The position numbers were made by a program, and so were the translations under genes. 64,000 nucleotides of DNA from Symsagittifera roscoffensis (taxonomy: Eukaryota; Xenacoelomorpha; Acoela; Convolutidae): contig NC_087067.1 in NCBI RefSeq assembly GCF_963678635.1, forward strand, positions 24,187,547 through 24,251,546. Reading direction: 5' to 3'. Positions 12,400 through 22,706 of the stretch are shown in pieces (position 1 is the stretch's first letter; each line of letters begins with the position of its first letter). The notes under the pieces were generated by a model. The model was not told the DNA's origin. It searched no databases and was given only the letters and a program-made list of their open reading frames with translations.

Positions 12400-12588
12400 A
12401 TGATACGAACCATTTTCAGTAGAACTGATATTTTTTTACTATTTGTAATTTTCATAACATTTCTATCATCCCTCATTTTGACCATATGCAAATGTATAAA
12501 GAAAGCAATCATCACATTCGCTCTAGCAACAATCCTCCTAATTCTTTTTTTAGAAGAATACTATAATAAACATAAACTTTTTCACTAA
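12400..12588 (+). CDS. Small hydrophobic ORF B, 62 aa
   Basis: A frame encoding a likely membrane protein: a short polar start, a hydrophobic span at residues 11-28, a Cys-Lys hinge (CKCIKK), a second span at about 34-50, and a charged tail (EEYYNKHK). The layout looks like a hairpin of two helices. It follows ORF A directly and precedes the AUG-less ORF. A pyrimidine run ending in TAG at 12543-12553 inside it could be a splice acceptor for an env RNA. The function is unknown. Confidence 0.38.
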   Translation: MIRTIFSRTDIFLLFVIFITFLSSLILTICKCIKKAIITFALATILLILFLEEYYNKHKLFH

Positions 12589-12596
12589 AAGAATAA

Positions 12597-13726
12597 ACCA
12601 AAAAACTATCAAAAATTGCTAACCAACAGTCCCAAAGTCAGTCTTCACCGACATCATCCCAAGATAACCCAACAACACCTTCAACTACCCAAAATCCTCA
12701 AAATCTACACGAATTTCCTTTCAAGATAACCCATATACTTTTGAAGAACGACACGCACGCTTATCTGAACCACTAGAACCCGTTCAACGGCAAGCACCTT
12801 TAAGTGAACCAACATATAACTTATTCCCAACACTACCACCAGAACTAAGTAGAATACGACATCCTAGCCAAAACCAAAACACAACCGAAATAAATAGACA
12901 AATTATACATCCTCGACGAAATAGAAATTTTCAAACTCCCCGAGTTCATTTTGAAATACCTCAATCCCCATCACAAAGCACTCCAGAAAACCCCACTGGT
13001 ATCTTACCAGAAAACCCTACACTTCTTTCACAACGTAGCACCTCAAGCCTACCCTCAGATTACTTAGGTTCAACACCAACATCTGAACAAATACGTGAAA
13101 ATCCCTTTAATCCCCCAAACCAAACATCACGACTACCATATTGGACAACACATTCATTCACACAAGGTGAACCAAATTTAACCAATGACCCAATAGATAT
13201 TTCTTCAGATACAACATCCTCATCACTACCGGAAACATTATCACTACCATCAACACCATCAATTAGCCAAATTTCACCGACGCCTTTTAACTTAAATTTT
13301 CCAAATAATCTCGACGCAAGATATCGAGAACAATCATCAACAACTATTCCTTTAAGACTAGATTGGAATACATTTACAGCACCTCCACCACTAATTGGAC
13401 AACACTTAGAAAGTAATCGCCTTCACAACTGGGCACTCAATAGACTACAATATCGACAAGACATCCACGACGATATTCGTGACCACAATCTACAAATACT
13501 CCAACAAAATAGTTTACAATTAAAGTTTGAAATCACAGTTAAATTAAACAAAATTACTCAACATCCCTACCCTTTAAACCCACCAAACATAACAGCTCAA
13601 TCGTTACCACCACCATTTATAACAACTGAAGTAATATATAAATACGACAGATACACCAAAAAGACAATTGGTTACATTATATTTTATAACCCATACTCAG
13701 GATTATCATACACATGTATATTCTAA
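12597..13726 (+). CDS. AUG-less Pro/Ser/Thr-rich pre-env ORF, unknown
   Basis: From 12668 to TAA at 13724-13726 one frame is open for about 350 codons without any Met. Upstream (12597-12766) the sense-looking Gln/Ser-rich frame is a different one, so a frame break probably lies near 12670-12766. The first two thirds are Pro/Ser/Thr-rich and disordered; the last ~120 codons look folded (motifs LDWNTF, LHNWALNRLQYRQD, GYIIFYNPYSG). It overlaps the env start by 13 nt. With no AUG it must begin by splicing onto an upstream start or at a non-AUG codon. The whole 12541-13713 interval holds one ATG, at once followed by a stop. No family is recognised. Confidence 0.5.
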
Positions 13727-16332
13727 AATTATTATTTTTTCTCCAACTCCTTTTTCTAGTAATTTCAAATCAAAACATAAACCCTTCCCCCCGCACAGGA
13801 CCCCAAGATTTATTAGTAACACATTACGATTGTGAAGAAAACGAACAAAAAACACTACACAAATATGCAATAAATCAAGTATCACAATGCGAAACAGAAC
13901 CACAAGCCATAGAAACAACAAATGTAATAGCAACACTTTACTCAAAAGCCCGAGCAACAACAGTTATAGGATATAAATTCACAGCAACATTCTCTGAGAA
14001 AAAAGTACATTGTTCACAAGTCTCAAACGGAAATAAAAACCGACTTGACCATGAATCATTCTACCAAAGTAATATCGAACGACTTTTACACCTAAATCCC
14101 GAAGATTGTAAAAACTAGTTACTTAGACTAAATATCACACAAAATAAAAACTCAGATAGAAAGTTAGTATACTTCCAAGTTTTTTCAGACTCTGTACATC
14201 AAGCAGAACTTGAAAGATATCAAGGACATATAAAATTAGATGAAAAATACCCATATAACGGCGCACACGGACGATTAACCTATGACATACACGATAAACA
14301 CTGGATACCACACATTGGTATAAATAACCCATCAAACTGCAAAGCAGACACAAAAAATAAAGGATACCAAGAAATAATGTTTTTCGATTGGAAAATACAA
14401 CTCGAAAAAATACAACTCACACGAGATTTATCAGACAACACAATGATCTATCAAGGAATTAGATTACCTTGTAAAAATGATCAAGGTTATTGCGACCCTA
14501 CAACACGAACACAAGCAACAATTGTTTGGTTCCCCGAAGACACATGTACAACATTTCAAGTAGCAAAAATACACGCTCGTATAATAAAATTTCACGAAAA
14601 ATATTTTTTACAATCAATACCATATGAACAAGTAAATCCATTACGAAAAATAAGTTCTAATTTTAGAAACATTCACAATATAGAAAATAAATTAACACGT
14701 TTTCAAGTTTATCAAGAAACAGAACTTGCATGTAAATATAAAAACCCACTTCACAAAACACAATACTCCGAAATACTAGTTGAATACGAAAAAGGATTCG
14801 ACATGACCACTGGAAAAATAAAAGTCGACCCATACGCCACAAGTCATCCTCCAAATGAAGGAACATCATATATACCAGTTAATTTTCAAAAAAATACAGG
14901 TCAACCTGGTGGACATCTAAAGCCCCAAGACGATCAAAGCACACGTTTACAAGAACTATCACTAATGAATAGTACATATTTCGGTAATATCCACTATGAT
15001 ATTCACTTAGATATGAAATTAGACTACACGATTAGCCGAATTTTTCAAGAAATGTCACTCTCCGAATTAGAAACACTTCACCAATTATGCGAATTAGAAA
15101 GAACACAAATATTACAATCACTTGCACTAGCAGTATTAAAAATACCCTACGCAGGATATTTACTATCAGGAAATAGATCAAATTTTTTAGACTACGAAGG
15201 AAACATTTTATGATTTTATACTTGCACCAAATAAGTATCACCACTATACGTTTTTGAAGACAAACGATGCTATAAAAGAATCCCTATCTTTTATAAGAAT
15301 AAAGTACATTTCGTTGACACACTTTCAAGAAGAACCTATTTCTGGGATACCGCAGTCCCATGTGGATCAGAAAATAGTCACAATGTAGTACAACTAAACC
15401 CTGATGAAGATAAATATTACCTTCTTACCCCATATCCCACATTAATGCAATCACTCAAAAAATTTTCACCTGAAAGCATTAGAGCTATCGCTCGAAACCC
15501 AAATATTGACTTACAATCAATAGGAATATATTCAAAATCAGATATTCAACATCACATTAGAACACAACAATTCCAAGAATTATTAACACAAATGGACACT
15601 ATACAAAGACAATCAATTGACCAAAACTTACGCAAACTTGCCGAAACCGCAGGATTTGCAGACATCTATACGCAAGACTATAGCGGATATTTTAAAGACA
15701 TTAAAGATTATATATATCTAAACGGTGAAAAATACCGTCCCCAAGATATATCACCTATTAATATTTTTAGCTTTGTTACACTCAAAAATGAAATTCTTGA
15801 TTTTCTAGGATGGCCCTACTACATCTTAGAAAAATTAACTATTTTATACGCAATGTTTAACTTTATAGGATTTCTTTTTTCACTTTTAAAAGGAATCTAC
15901 AACACATGTGCTATACACACACAAGTAAACAGACAAGCAAGTGTAGCACGCATACTATTTGCAGGATTTTTCGGAATTTTTTCTACATCAATAAACAAAA
16001 TTCTTTTAGACGCACAAATAAAAGAATACAACACAAAAATAGCAACAAGACAGAACACATACGACGAAAAACATAACAATGTAGACACAACGCCTACAGC
16101 ACCACAGTTACCACCCCTACCACATAACCATCCACTATCCCTAGTCCCACGAAATTTTCGAAGTTTAGCAATAACACATAATCCAAATTTTAGACCAACC
16201 ATATCACAAAGTCCCAGCCAACATATAATGACACACCATTCACAAGATGAAAATACTTATGAACAAATTATAAAACAACCCCATACCACCGCTTTTCAGT
16301 CTCAAAATAATAATTTTTTTAGCCCACGATGA
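13714..16332 (+). pseudogene. env: env of the giant element, chuvirus-type glycoprotein signature, three in-frame stops
   Basis: One frame spans about 872 codons and is interrupted by TAG at 14116, TGA at 15211 (where a Trp would fit) and TAA at 15232. The start encodes a clear signal peptide (residues 1-17). Next come a YDC motif near residue 33 and a Cys-rich N-terminal part. A central block has CELERTQ and AGYLLSGNRS (about 15090-15180), then a Cys-containing RIPI / VDTLSRRTY block and NPDEDKYYLLTP (about 15265-15430). This order matches, from memory, glycoproteins of Chuviridae and their relatives in retroelements; I cannot search. Two hydrophobic segments near 15800-16020 would anchor it, followed by a Pro-rich tail. 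The stop overlaps the next ATG (ATGA). It is broken in both tandem copies. Confidence 0.75.
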
Positions 16333-18117
16333 GCCGACAACTTGGATCCCTACACCGCTCAAATTCCCACCCAACCAACCTCACCACTCCAATTACAATA
16401 ATTCCACTTTTTGCTTTCCCGCCACCCGATTTTGCAACCATTAATGTAACATCAGGCATGAATTCAGATACTAATTCACAAATCTCAGTTTTATACTCCA
16501 CTTCACAACTCAATAACCCGAATATTGAAACCCCCGATATTTCCATCCAATCATTTTCACACCAACCCCTCAATTTTTTCCCAACCCCCTTTTCAACCAA
16601 TACTACCAAATAACCCTGTCCCAACCAATTCTACACCCTCTTATGCTTCCCAAGTCACTCCAACCTACTCTTCACTTCATTCAGACCGATCATCCAATTC
16701 TCCAGATACCCCCCAAATCTCCCCAGAACTAGATAATTTTATTACCCTACAACAACAAACCTACCACCTTGACACCCCCACTATAAACCAAATTTCATCC
16801 ACAATAGATTCATCCAACCCACCTACCCCTACACCCTTTTCAGTTTATACCGAATCATTAGCACCATCATCCACATCTACTGAATCTTCACTCAGCACTA
16901 ATAGAGCTTATCGCACTTTTAAAAGAAAGTTCCCAAACCATCCTTTCCCAGCAAAACCAGGAACAGCCCGTGAATATATAAATCATCCAAATCACACTAA
17001 CACGAAAGAATTTTTAGCTATCACCTTACCCTCATTTCCACAATATACCTTAAACACCCCTCACGACACTAACGATACACGTAGTTTTGTAGACGATCAC
17101 GTTTTAATGCCTACCCTTCCTTGGACCTCATATTATCATTTTACTAATCCCCTTTGCCTACCTTTATCTAACACTCACATCGATATAGAACGAAATAAAG
17201 ACATGCTATATCGACTCACTACACCACTAACACCTAGACAATTTACTTACATCGGATATAAAAAGTCACTAAAAACATTTACTGCACCCCGAGCTAACGA
17301 ATATACGCTAGAATATTATGATCATAACATCATCCGAACTAACCAAGATCAATTTTTAGACGATGATCGCTTCGCTAACCAACAAATCACAGAAAAATTT
17401 TTCATTAAAACACTATATGTATTTACACTCAATATCTTTGATCGCAAATTTGACCACATCATTTCAGAAGCACTAACAGACACACAAGCCTACGAAAGTT
17501 TTAAAGAACGCTTTCAATTATTTTCACTAACCTTTCATTTCCTTGCACCACATGAACGAGATTTGCACTGCTCACACGATATTATGTTACGCACTAAACA
17601 AACTCACACATATACATATTATCGTTTTATACAAAATCACTTCGACCTACACACTCCCTCCAGACAACCACACCACCGTTTTCAATTCATCAAATCCAAA
17701 TACACCTCATCATTCTTTCTTAACTTCACATATTGCATTAAAGATACTAACCTTCATGGTATTCTTCGAAATTACGACCCCATAACCCAAATGTATATTT
17801 TTTGTCCCATCACGAAGACCTTCAACGCAGAAGAATCCCGACCCTTCCTTATCCCACACGAATTTGTTCAACCAATAGAAATCCCCATATTAGAATTCAT
17901 CCACAACACTAAATTCAATCACAAATTATATAATCTCATCCAAAACACACCTTATGAGTTTGCAGTTGGCACAGAAGAACTAACAACCATTAAAGCACTT
18001 CAATTGCTTTGGCCACTGCTTCAAACTAAAAATATCATCCGCATCTTAGCAAAATTACTAACAACTTCCGACCTCATCCACGACATCTTTCCCCACGGTT
18101 TCTTCCCCGACGACTAA
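16329..18117 (+). CDS. Post-env ORF, 530 aa (plus 94-aa overlapping upstream frame), unknown
   Basis: A 94-codon frame starts at 16329, its ATG overlapping the env stop as ATGA, and ends TAA at 16613. From about 16462 the +1 frame is open and runs to TAA at 18115-18117 (first ATG 16525). Both frames are Pro/Ser/Thr-rich where they overlap, so they look like one gene with a frame change, either programmed or mutational. The ~380 C-terminal residues are not low-complexity (motifs LPWTSYYHF, TYIGYKKSLK, DRKFDHIISEAL, HLHCSHD-like DLHCSHD, LRNYDPITQMYIF). No membrane span or known domain is seen. It stays open in the tandem copy with only a few changes. No Ty3/gypsy gene of this kind is known to me. 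Confidence 0.7.
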
Positions 18118-18120
18118 CAG

Positions 18121-18199
18121 GTAAGTATGAATTATACATATTATTAACTAATTAAATTAAAATTAGAAACTAACCATTCTTTATCCATGTCTTCTTTAG
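18121..18199 (+). other. Candidate 79-nt intron three bases after the last ORF
   Basis: A consensus donor CAG|GTAAGT follows the TAA of the 530-aa ORF. A branch-like CTAAC (near 18170) and a T-rich tract ending in TTTAG (18199) follow. The size suits a small invertebrate intron. It is repeated unchanged at 24495-24573. Whether it is spliced is unknown. Confidence 0.45.
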
Positions 18200-19726
18200 A
18201 ATTTTAGCCTTCATCCAACGATCATCTGAAAAATTCACAAAAGAAAAATCAAAAATAGAAAACTTCTTCAAACTGTTTAAAACTCTATTAATTTTTTGCA
18301 CCAAACAATTAAATAAAAATAATACCAATGCAGTAATTTAATTTATAAATTTTTCCCCACAAGCAGTAAATCTAATAATGATGAAAATTTGTAACTTAAT
18401 TTTCCCCAACAACTAGCAGTAAATTTGAATTTCTATGTAATAAATTGATAAAACGAAAATGCAGTACTAATCTTTTGATATTTCCATTCATTCGCACAAA
18501 AATTCTATCCACACTCGCACAGCTCGCCCACGAAGAATTGTTTAAATAATGATTTTCAGTTTCAAGCTTTCACAATCAACAACTCTAACACGCGATAACA
18601 AGTTTCAAACTTTCCTTTAAACCGGTTGGAAAGGAATTATATACTAAACAACACTAACCAACGCAGCTTACTAACCACCACAAATCATAGAATAACAGCA
18701 TGACTAAGACAAGGAAACCAACGGTACCCAAACCGGATTAACCCAGTTTAAAACTGGATAATTTATTCTTTTGAAGACTATTATAAAGTCTAAGAAAGAA
18801 ATAATAAAACACAAAAAAGTCGAAAGACAAACCCATACCACAAACAATTTGATTTTTGAAAAAAGGACACAACCAACAAAACATAAGAAAAACCACAACA
18901 AACATTATAAAACGTTATCACATAACAGGACCTCTCACAAACACCGCATGCAATCATACTCCCACTCCTGGCCTAACCCACCAGAAGAGGACGTCCTGAG
19001 CATGGTCTATAGCCGGCCTAACACACCGTGCTACATTCACGCTTTGTGACCACACTCCTATTTTTAATAAGAGCTACTCAAGGGTGAGTAACTCTTCAAA
19101 ATAACTGAACTAAAACAAAAAGCTTTTGTGAAAACAACGAACCAAATTCATAATTAAAAAACATTAAACTAATAAAAGTTTTATAAAATGTAAATTATAT
19201 TATGCAATATATAGATCAGCATACAACACCAAGGACGAACATCCAAAGACAAAACGACCCCACTACACTCGAAAAAGAATGGCCAACCACAATCGATATG
19301 CCGCTCACAATCACAACTCAAAGGATTTAGAGTACGACTTGACTTCGCAGAAAAGGACTTCATTGAACTAGACCAATGACCACCTCGATGTTCAAGTATA
19401 CGTACAGATCCGAGTAACCAGGAATCCCCTCCATGCACAATCTCCACGCCATTCCCAGACAAGGTCAAACACAAGAAGTTCTCTACATGAAACAGAAAAA
19501 CCTGACATAGCCAACCATTCTGAAATCAGATTTGAGTTTGTTGCGGAAACACAGTCGTTGTCACAAGAAGACACAACGCTTGATGTCCCTAATTACAGCG
19601 TCCTGGAACTTCTCTAACAAGGGAAACAGGAAAAGAAATATGATGTTCGCCAAATACCAACGTCCATCATCCATCCTTCAAATTGCAGAAAAACTATTCT
19701 AAAAAACTCTGTAAAACCCGGATGGG
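18200..19726 (+). other. 3' region of the giant element before the LTR
   Basis: Mostly non-coding. Short repeats of gcagtaaat with tttcccca occur at 18330-18480. A 92-codon basic frame (18771-19049) is possible but not convincing. A second donor-like site (GGGTGAGTAA) lies near 19085. From about 19369 to TAA at 19615-19617 a frame without ATG runs for 82 codons in DNA of more even base composition; it could be a small accessory exon. The Gly-rich end just before the LTR (ggatggg, 19720-19726) may be the polypurine tract, though it is weak. Confidence 0.45.
19369..19617 (+). CDS. Possible exon-like accessory ORF next to the 3' LTR
   Basis: The frame is open for 82 codons between TAG near 19366 and TAA at 19615-19617. 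It has no ATG. The first part is Arg/Ser/His-rich and the second acidic, ending YSVLELL. That composition could suit a small regulatory protein made from spliced RNA, as in complex retroviruses, but nothing more supports it. Repeated unchanged at 25743-25991. The overlapping minus-strand frames (19181-19474, 19392-19574) are alternatives I consider less likely. Confidence 0.2.
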
Positions 19727-20137
19727 TGGAACCTGATCTAAACTACATTTTATGATTGGATAAATTAGATATTTTACCAATGTAAAGTATTTAATATTAA
19801 CCAATCATGATCCATCTGACTAACAATCCACTTATTTGTAAGTGCTGAAATTACTTGTAATTTCAGCACCAGAGAGATTTGAATTTAACTTAGAAATTAG
19901 TTGGACTCTCCCGAGAACTTCAGCAGCCGCAATAAACCAGTATACCCTAGATCTATTGAGCCTAGCAGAGACTAGTTAAACAACCTGAGACTAGATAAGT
20001 ATAAGAGTAAGATTAGGATCGGTATTAGACTAAGAAGTTGCACGAATCTATCCGGCCGAAAATAAGATAGCGTGACGAGCAGACGGTGTATCCTATCCGA
20101 AATTACTCTATGAGTTAACCACATCGGTCCTAACTCA
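19727..20137 (+). repeat. 3' LTR of the giant element (first tandem copy)
   Basis: 411 bp, TGGAACC to AACTCA, followed by the target duplication ACTG at 20138-20141. It differs from the 5' LTR at about four positions, all within its last 50 bp, and seems identical to the copy at 26101. Confidence 0.92.
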
Positions 20138-20141
20138 ACTG

Positions 20142-20461
20142 GAACAATGGACCATCCATGGAATCAGGCCACTTGGCCGCATGAAACGGTAATTCACCGG
20201 CCTCGATCCTATACCAAGGTCGCATTAAGTAAAAACCAATTTTGGACAATCTTAGATAAAAATCCCACATTTTCATGACCATGGATTTTTCGCATTCTCA
20301 CGCTTTGGGAATCATTGACTTGACTTTTTGAACAAAATTAAATTGATTCATTTGAAGCTGATAACAAAGATTATTTAACAAAGGCGCTGCAGCCAAAAAG
20401 CCAGGTCTAGAGCCAGGTCTAGGGCGCTGCAGTAGAGCCAGGTCTAGGGAAAGTGCAGTAC
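20142..20461 (+). other. Right flank of the giant element carried inside the tandem repeat
   Basis: This repeats 26516-26835. It contains the start of the right half of the decayed host element and a local triplication of agccaggtctag (20411-20452). No gene is present. Confidence 0.7.
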
Positions 20462-20478
20462 CTGATTATTTAACAAAG
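20462..20478 (+). other. Junction of the tandem duplication with templated filler
   Basis: Similarity to unit 2 stops at 20461 and similarity to env restarts at 20476. The bases between, with the next three, read gattatttaacaaag, an exact copy of 20369-20383 about 95 bp upstream. This is the mark of template switching during repair. Confidence 0.85.
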
Positions 20479-22706
20479 ATTGTAAAAACTAGTTACTTAG
20501 ACTAAATATCACACAAAATAAAAACTCAGATAGAAAGTTAGTATACTTCCAAGTTTTTTCAGACTCTGTACATCAAGCAGAACTTGAAAGATATCAAGGA
20601 CATATAAAATTAGATGAAAAATACCCATATAACGGCGCACACGGACGATTAACCTATGACATACACGATAAACACTGGATACCACACATTGGTATAAATA
20701 ACCCATCAAACTGCAAAGCAGACACAAAAAATAAAGGATACCAAGAAATAATGTTTTTCGATTGGAAAATACAACTCGAAAAAATACAACTCACACGAGA
20801 TTTATCAGACAACACAATGATCTATCAAGGAATTAGATTACCTTGTAAAAATGATCAAGGTTATTGCGACCCTACAACACGAACACAAGCAACAATTGTT
20901 TGGTTCCCCGAAGACACATGTACAACATTTCAAGTAGCAAAAATACACGCTCGTATAATAAAATTTCACGAAAAATATTTTTTACAATCAATACCATATG
21001 AACAAGTAAATCCATTACGAAAAATAAGTTCTAATTTTAGAAACATTCACAATATAGAAAATAAATTAACACGTTTTCAAGTTTATCAAGAAACAGAACT
21101 TGCATGTAAATATAAAAACCCACTTCACAAAACACAATACTCCGAAATACTAGTTGAATACGAAAAAGGATTCGACATGACCACTGGAAAAATAAAAGTC
21201 GACCCATACGCCACAAGTCATCCTCCAAATGAAGGAACATCATATATACCAGTTAATTTTCAAAAAAATACAGGTCAACCTGGTGGACATCTAAAGCCCC
21301 AAGACGATCAAAGCACACGTTTACAAGAACTATCACTAATGAATAGTACATATTTCGGTAATATCCACTATGATATTCACTTAGATATGAAATTAGACTA
21401 CACGATTAGCCGAATTTTTCAAGAAATGTCACTCTCCGAATTAGAAACACTTCACCAATTATGCGAATTAGAAAGAACACAAATATTACAATCACTTGCA
21501 CTAGCAGTATTAAAAATACCCTACGCAGGATATTTACTATCAGGAAATAGATCAAATTTTTTAGACTACGAAGGAAACATTTTATGATTTTATACTTGCA
21601 CCAAATAAGTATCACCACTATACGTTTTTGAAGACAAACGATGCTATAAAAGAATCCCTATCTTTTATAAGAATAAAGTACATTTCGTTGACACACTTTC
21701 AAGAAGAACCTATTTCTGGGATACCGCAGTCCCATGTGGATCAGAAAATAGTCACAATGTAGTACAACTAAACCCTGATGAAGATAAATATTACCTTCTT
21801 ACCCCATATCCCACATTAATGCAATCACTCAAAAAATTTTCACCTGAAAGCATTAGAGCTATCGCTCGAAACCCAAATATTGACTTACAATCAATAGGAA
21901 TATATTCAAAATCAGATATTCAACATCACATTAGAACACAACAATTCCAAGAATTATTAACACAAATGGACACTATACAAAGACAATCAATTGACCAAAA
22001 CTTACGCAAACTTGCCGAAACCGCAGGATTTGCAGACATCTATACGCAAGACTATAGCGGATATTTTAAAGACATTAAAGATTATATATATCTAAACGGT
22101 GAAAAATACCGTCCCCAAGATATATCACCTATTAATATTTTTAGCTTTGTTACACTCAAAAATGAAATTCTTGATTTTCTAGGATGGCCCTACTACATCT
22201 TAGAAAAATTAACTATTTTATACGCAATGTTTAACTTTATAGGATTTCTTTTTTCACTTTTAAAAGGAATCTACATTACATGTGCTATACACACACAAGT
22301 AAACAGACAAGCAAGTGTAGCACGCATACTATTTGCAGGATTTTTCGGAATTTTTTCTACATCAATAAACAAAATTCTTTTAGACGCACAAATAAAAGAA
22401 TACAACACAAAAATAGCAACAAGACAGAACACATACGACGAAAAACATAACAATGTAGACACAACGCCTACAGCACCACAGTTACCACCCCTACCACATA
22501 ACCATCCACTATCCCTAGTCCCACGAAATTTTCGAAGTTTAGCAATAACACATAATCCAAATTTTAGACCAACCATATCACAAAGTCCCATCCAACATAT
22601 AATGACACACCATTCACAAGATGAAAATACTTATGAACAAATTATAAAACAACCCCATACCACCGCTTTTCAGTCTCAAAATAATAATTTTTTTAGCCCA
22701 CGATGA
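20476..22706 (+). pseudogene. env: env copy 2, 5'-truncated, three stops
   Basis: It repeats env from just before its first stop (TAG now at 20490) through the terminal TGA at 22704-22706. The signal peptide and the N-terminal ~130 codons are missing. The TGA and TAA near 21585-21608 are shared with copy 1, so those lesions came before the duplication. Differences include Asn to Ile near 22275 and Ser to Ile near 22591. Confidence 0.85.

Larger units (their letters stand above)
1252..20137 (+). mobile_element. Giant envelope-bearing Ty3/gypsy-like LTR retroelement (18.9 kb)
   Basis: Two 411-bp LTRs (1252-1662 and 19727-20137) begin TGGAACC and end AACTCA, and ACTG flanks both sides (1248-1251 and 20138-20141) as a 4-bp target duplication. 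Order inside: primer site, leader, small basic ORF, gag, pol (PR-RT-RNaseH-IN), two small hydrophobic ORFs, AUG-less ORF, env, 530-aa ORF, 3' non-coding, LTR. The PR-RT-RH-IN order, the YLDD box and the GPY-type integrase tail place pol with Ty3/gypsy. The length is far above the usual 5-9 kb of env-bearing gypsy elements. Coding genes carry several stops and frame breaks. The right part (from 14102) plus about 320 bp of flank is repeated in tandem to 26835. Confidence 0.9.

Noticed and set aside
18771..19049. 92-codon basic plus-strand ORF in the 3' region
   Set aside because: Lys/His-rich by base composition only; no domain; its copy at 25145 is conserved merely because the duplication is recent.
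19181..19574. Minus-strand ORFs of 97 and 60 codons
   Set aside because: No motif; overlap each other and a plus-strand frame. The conserved second copy reflects duplication only.
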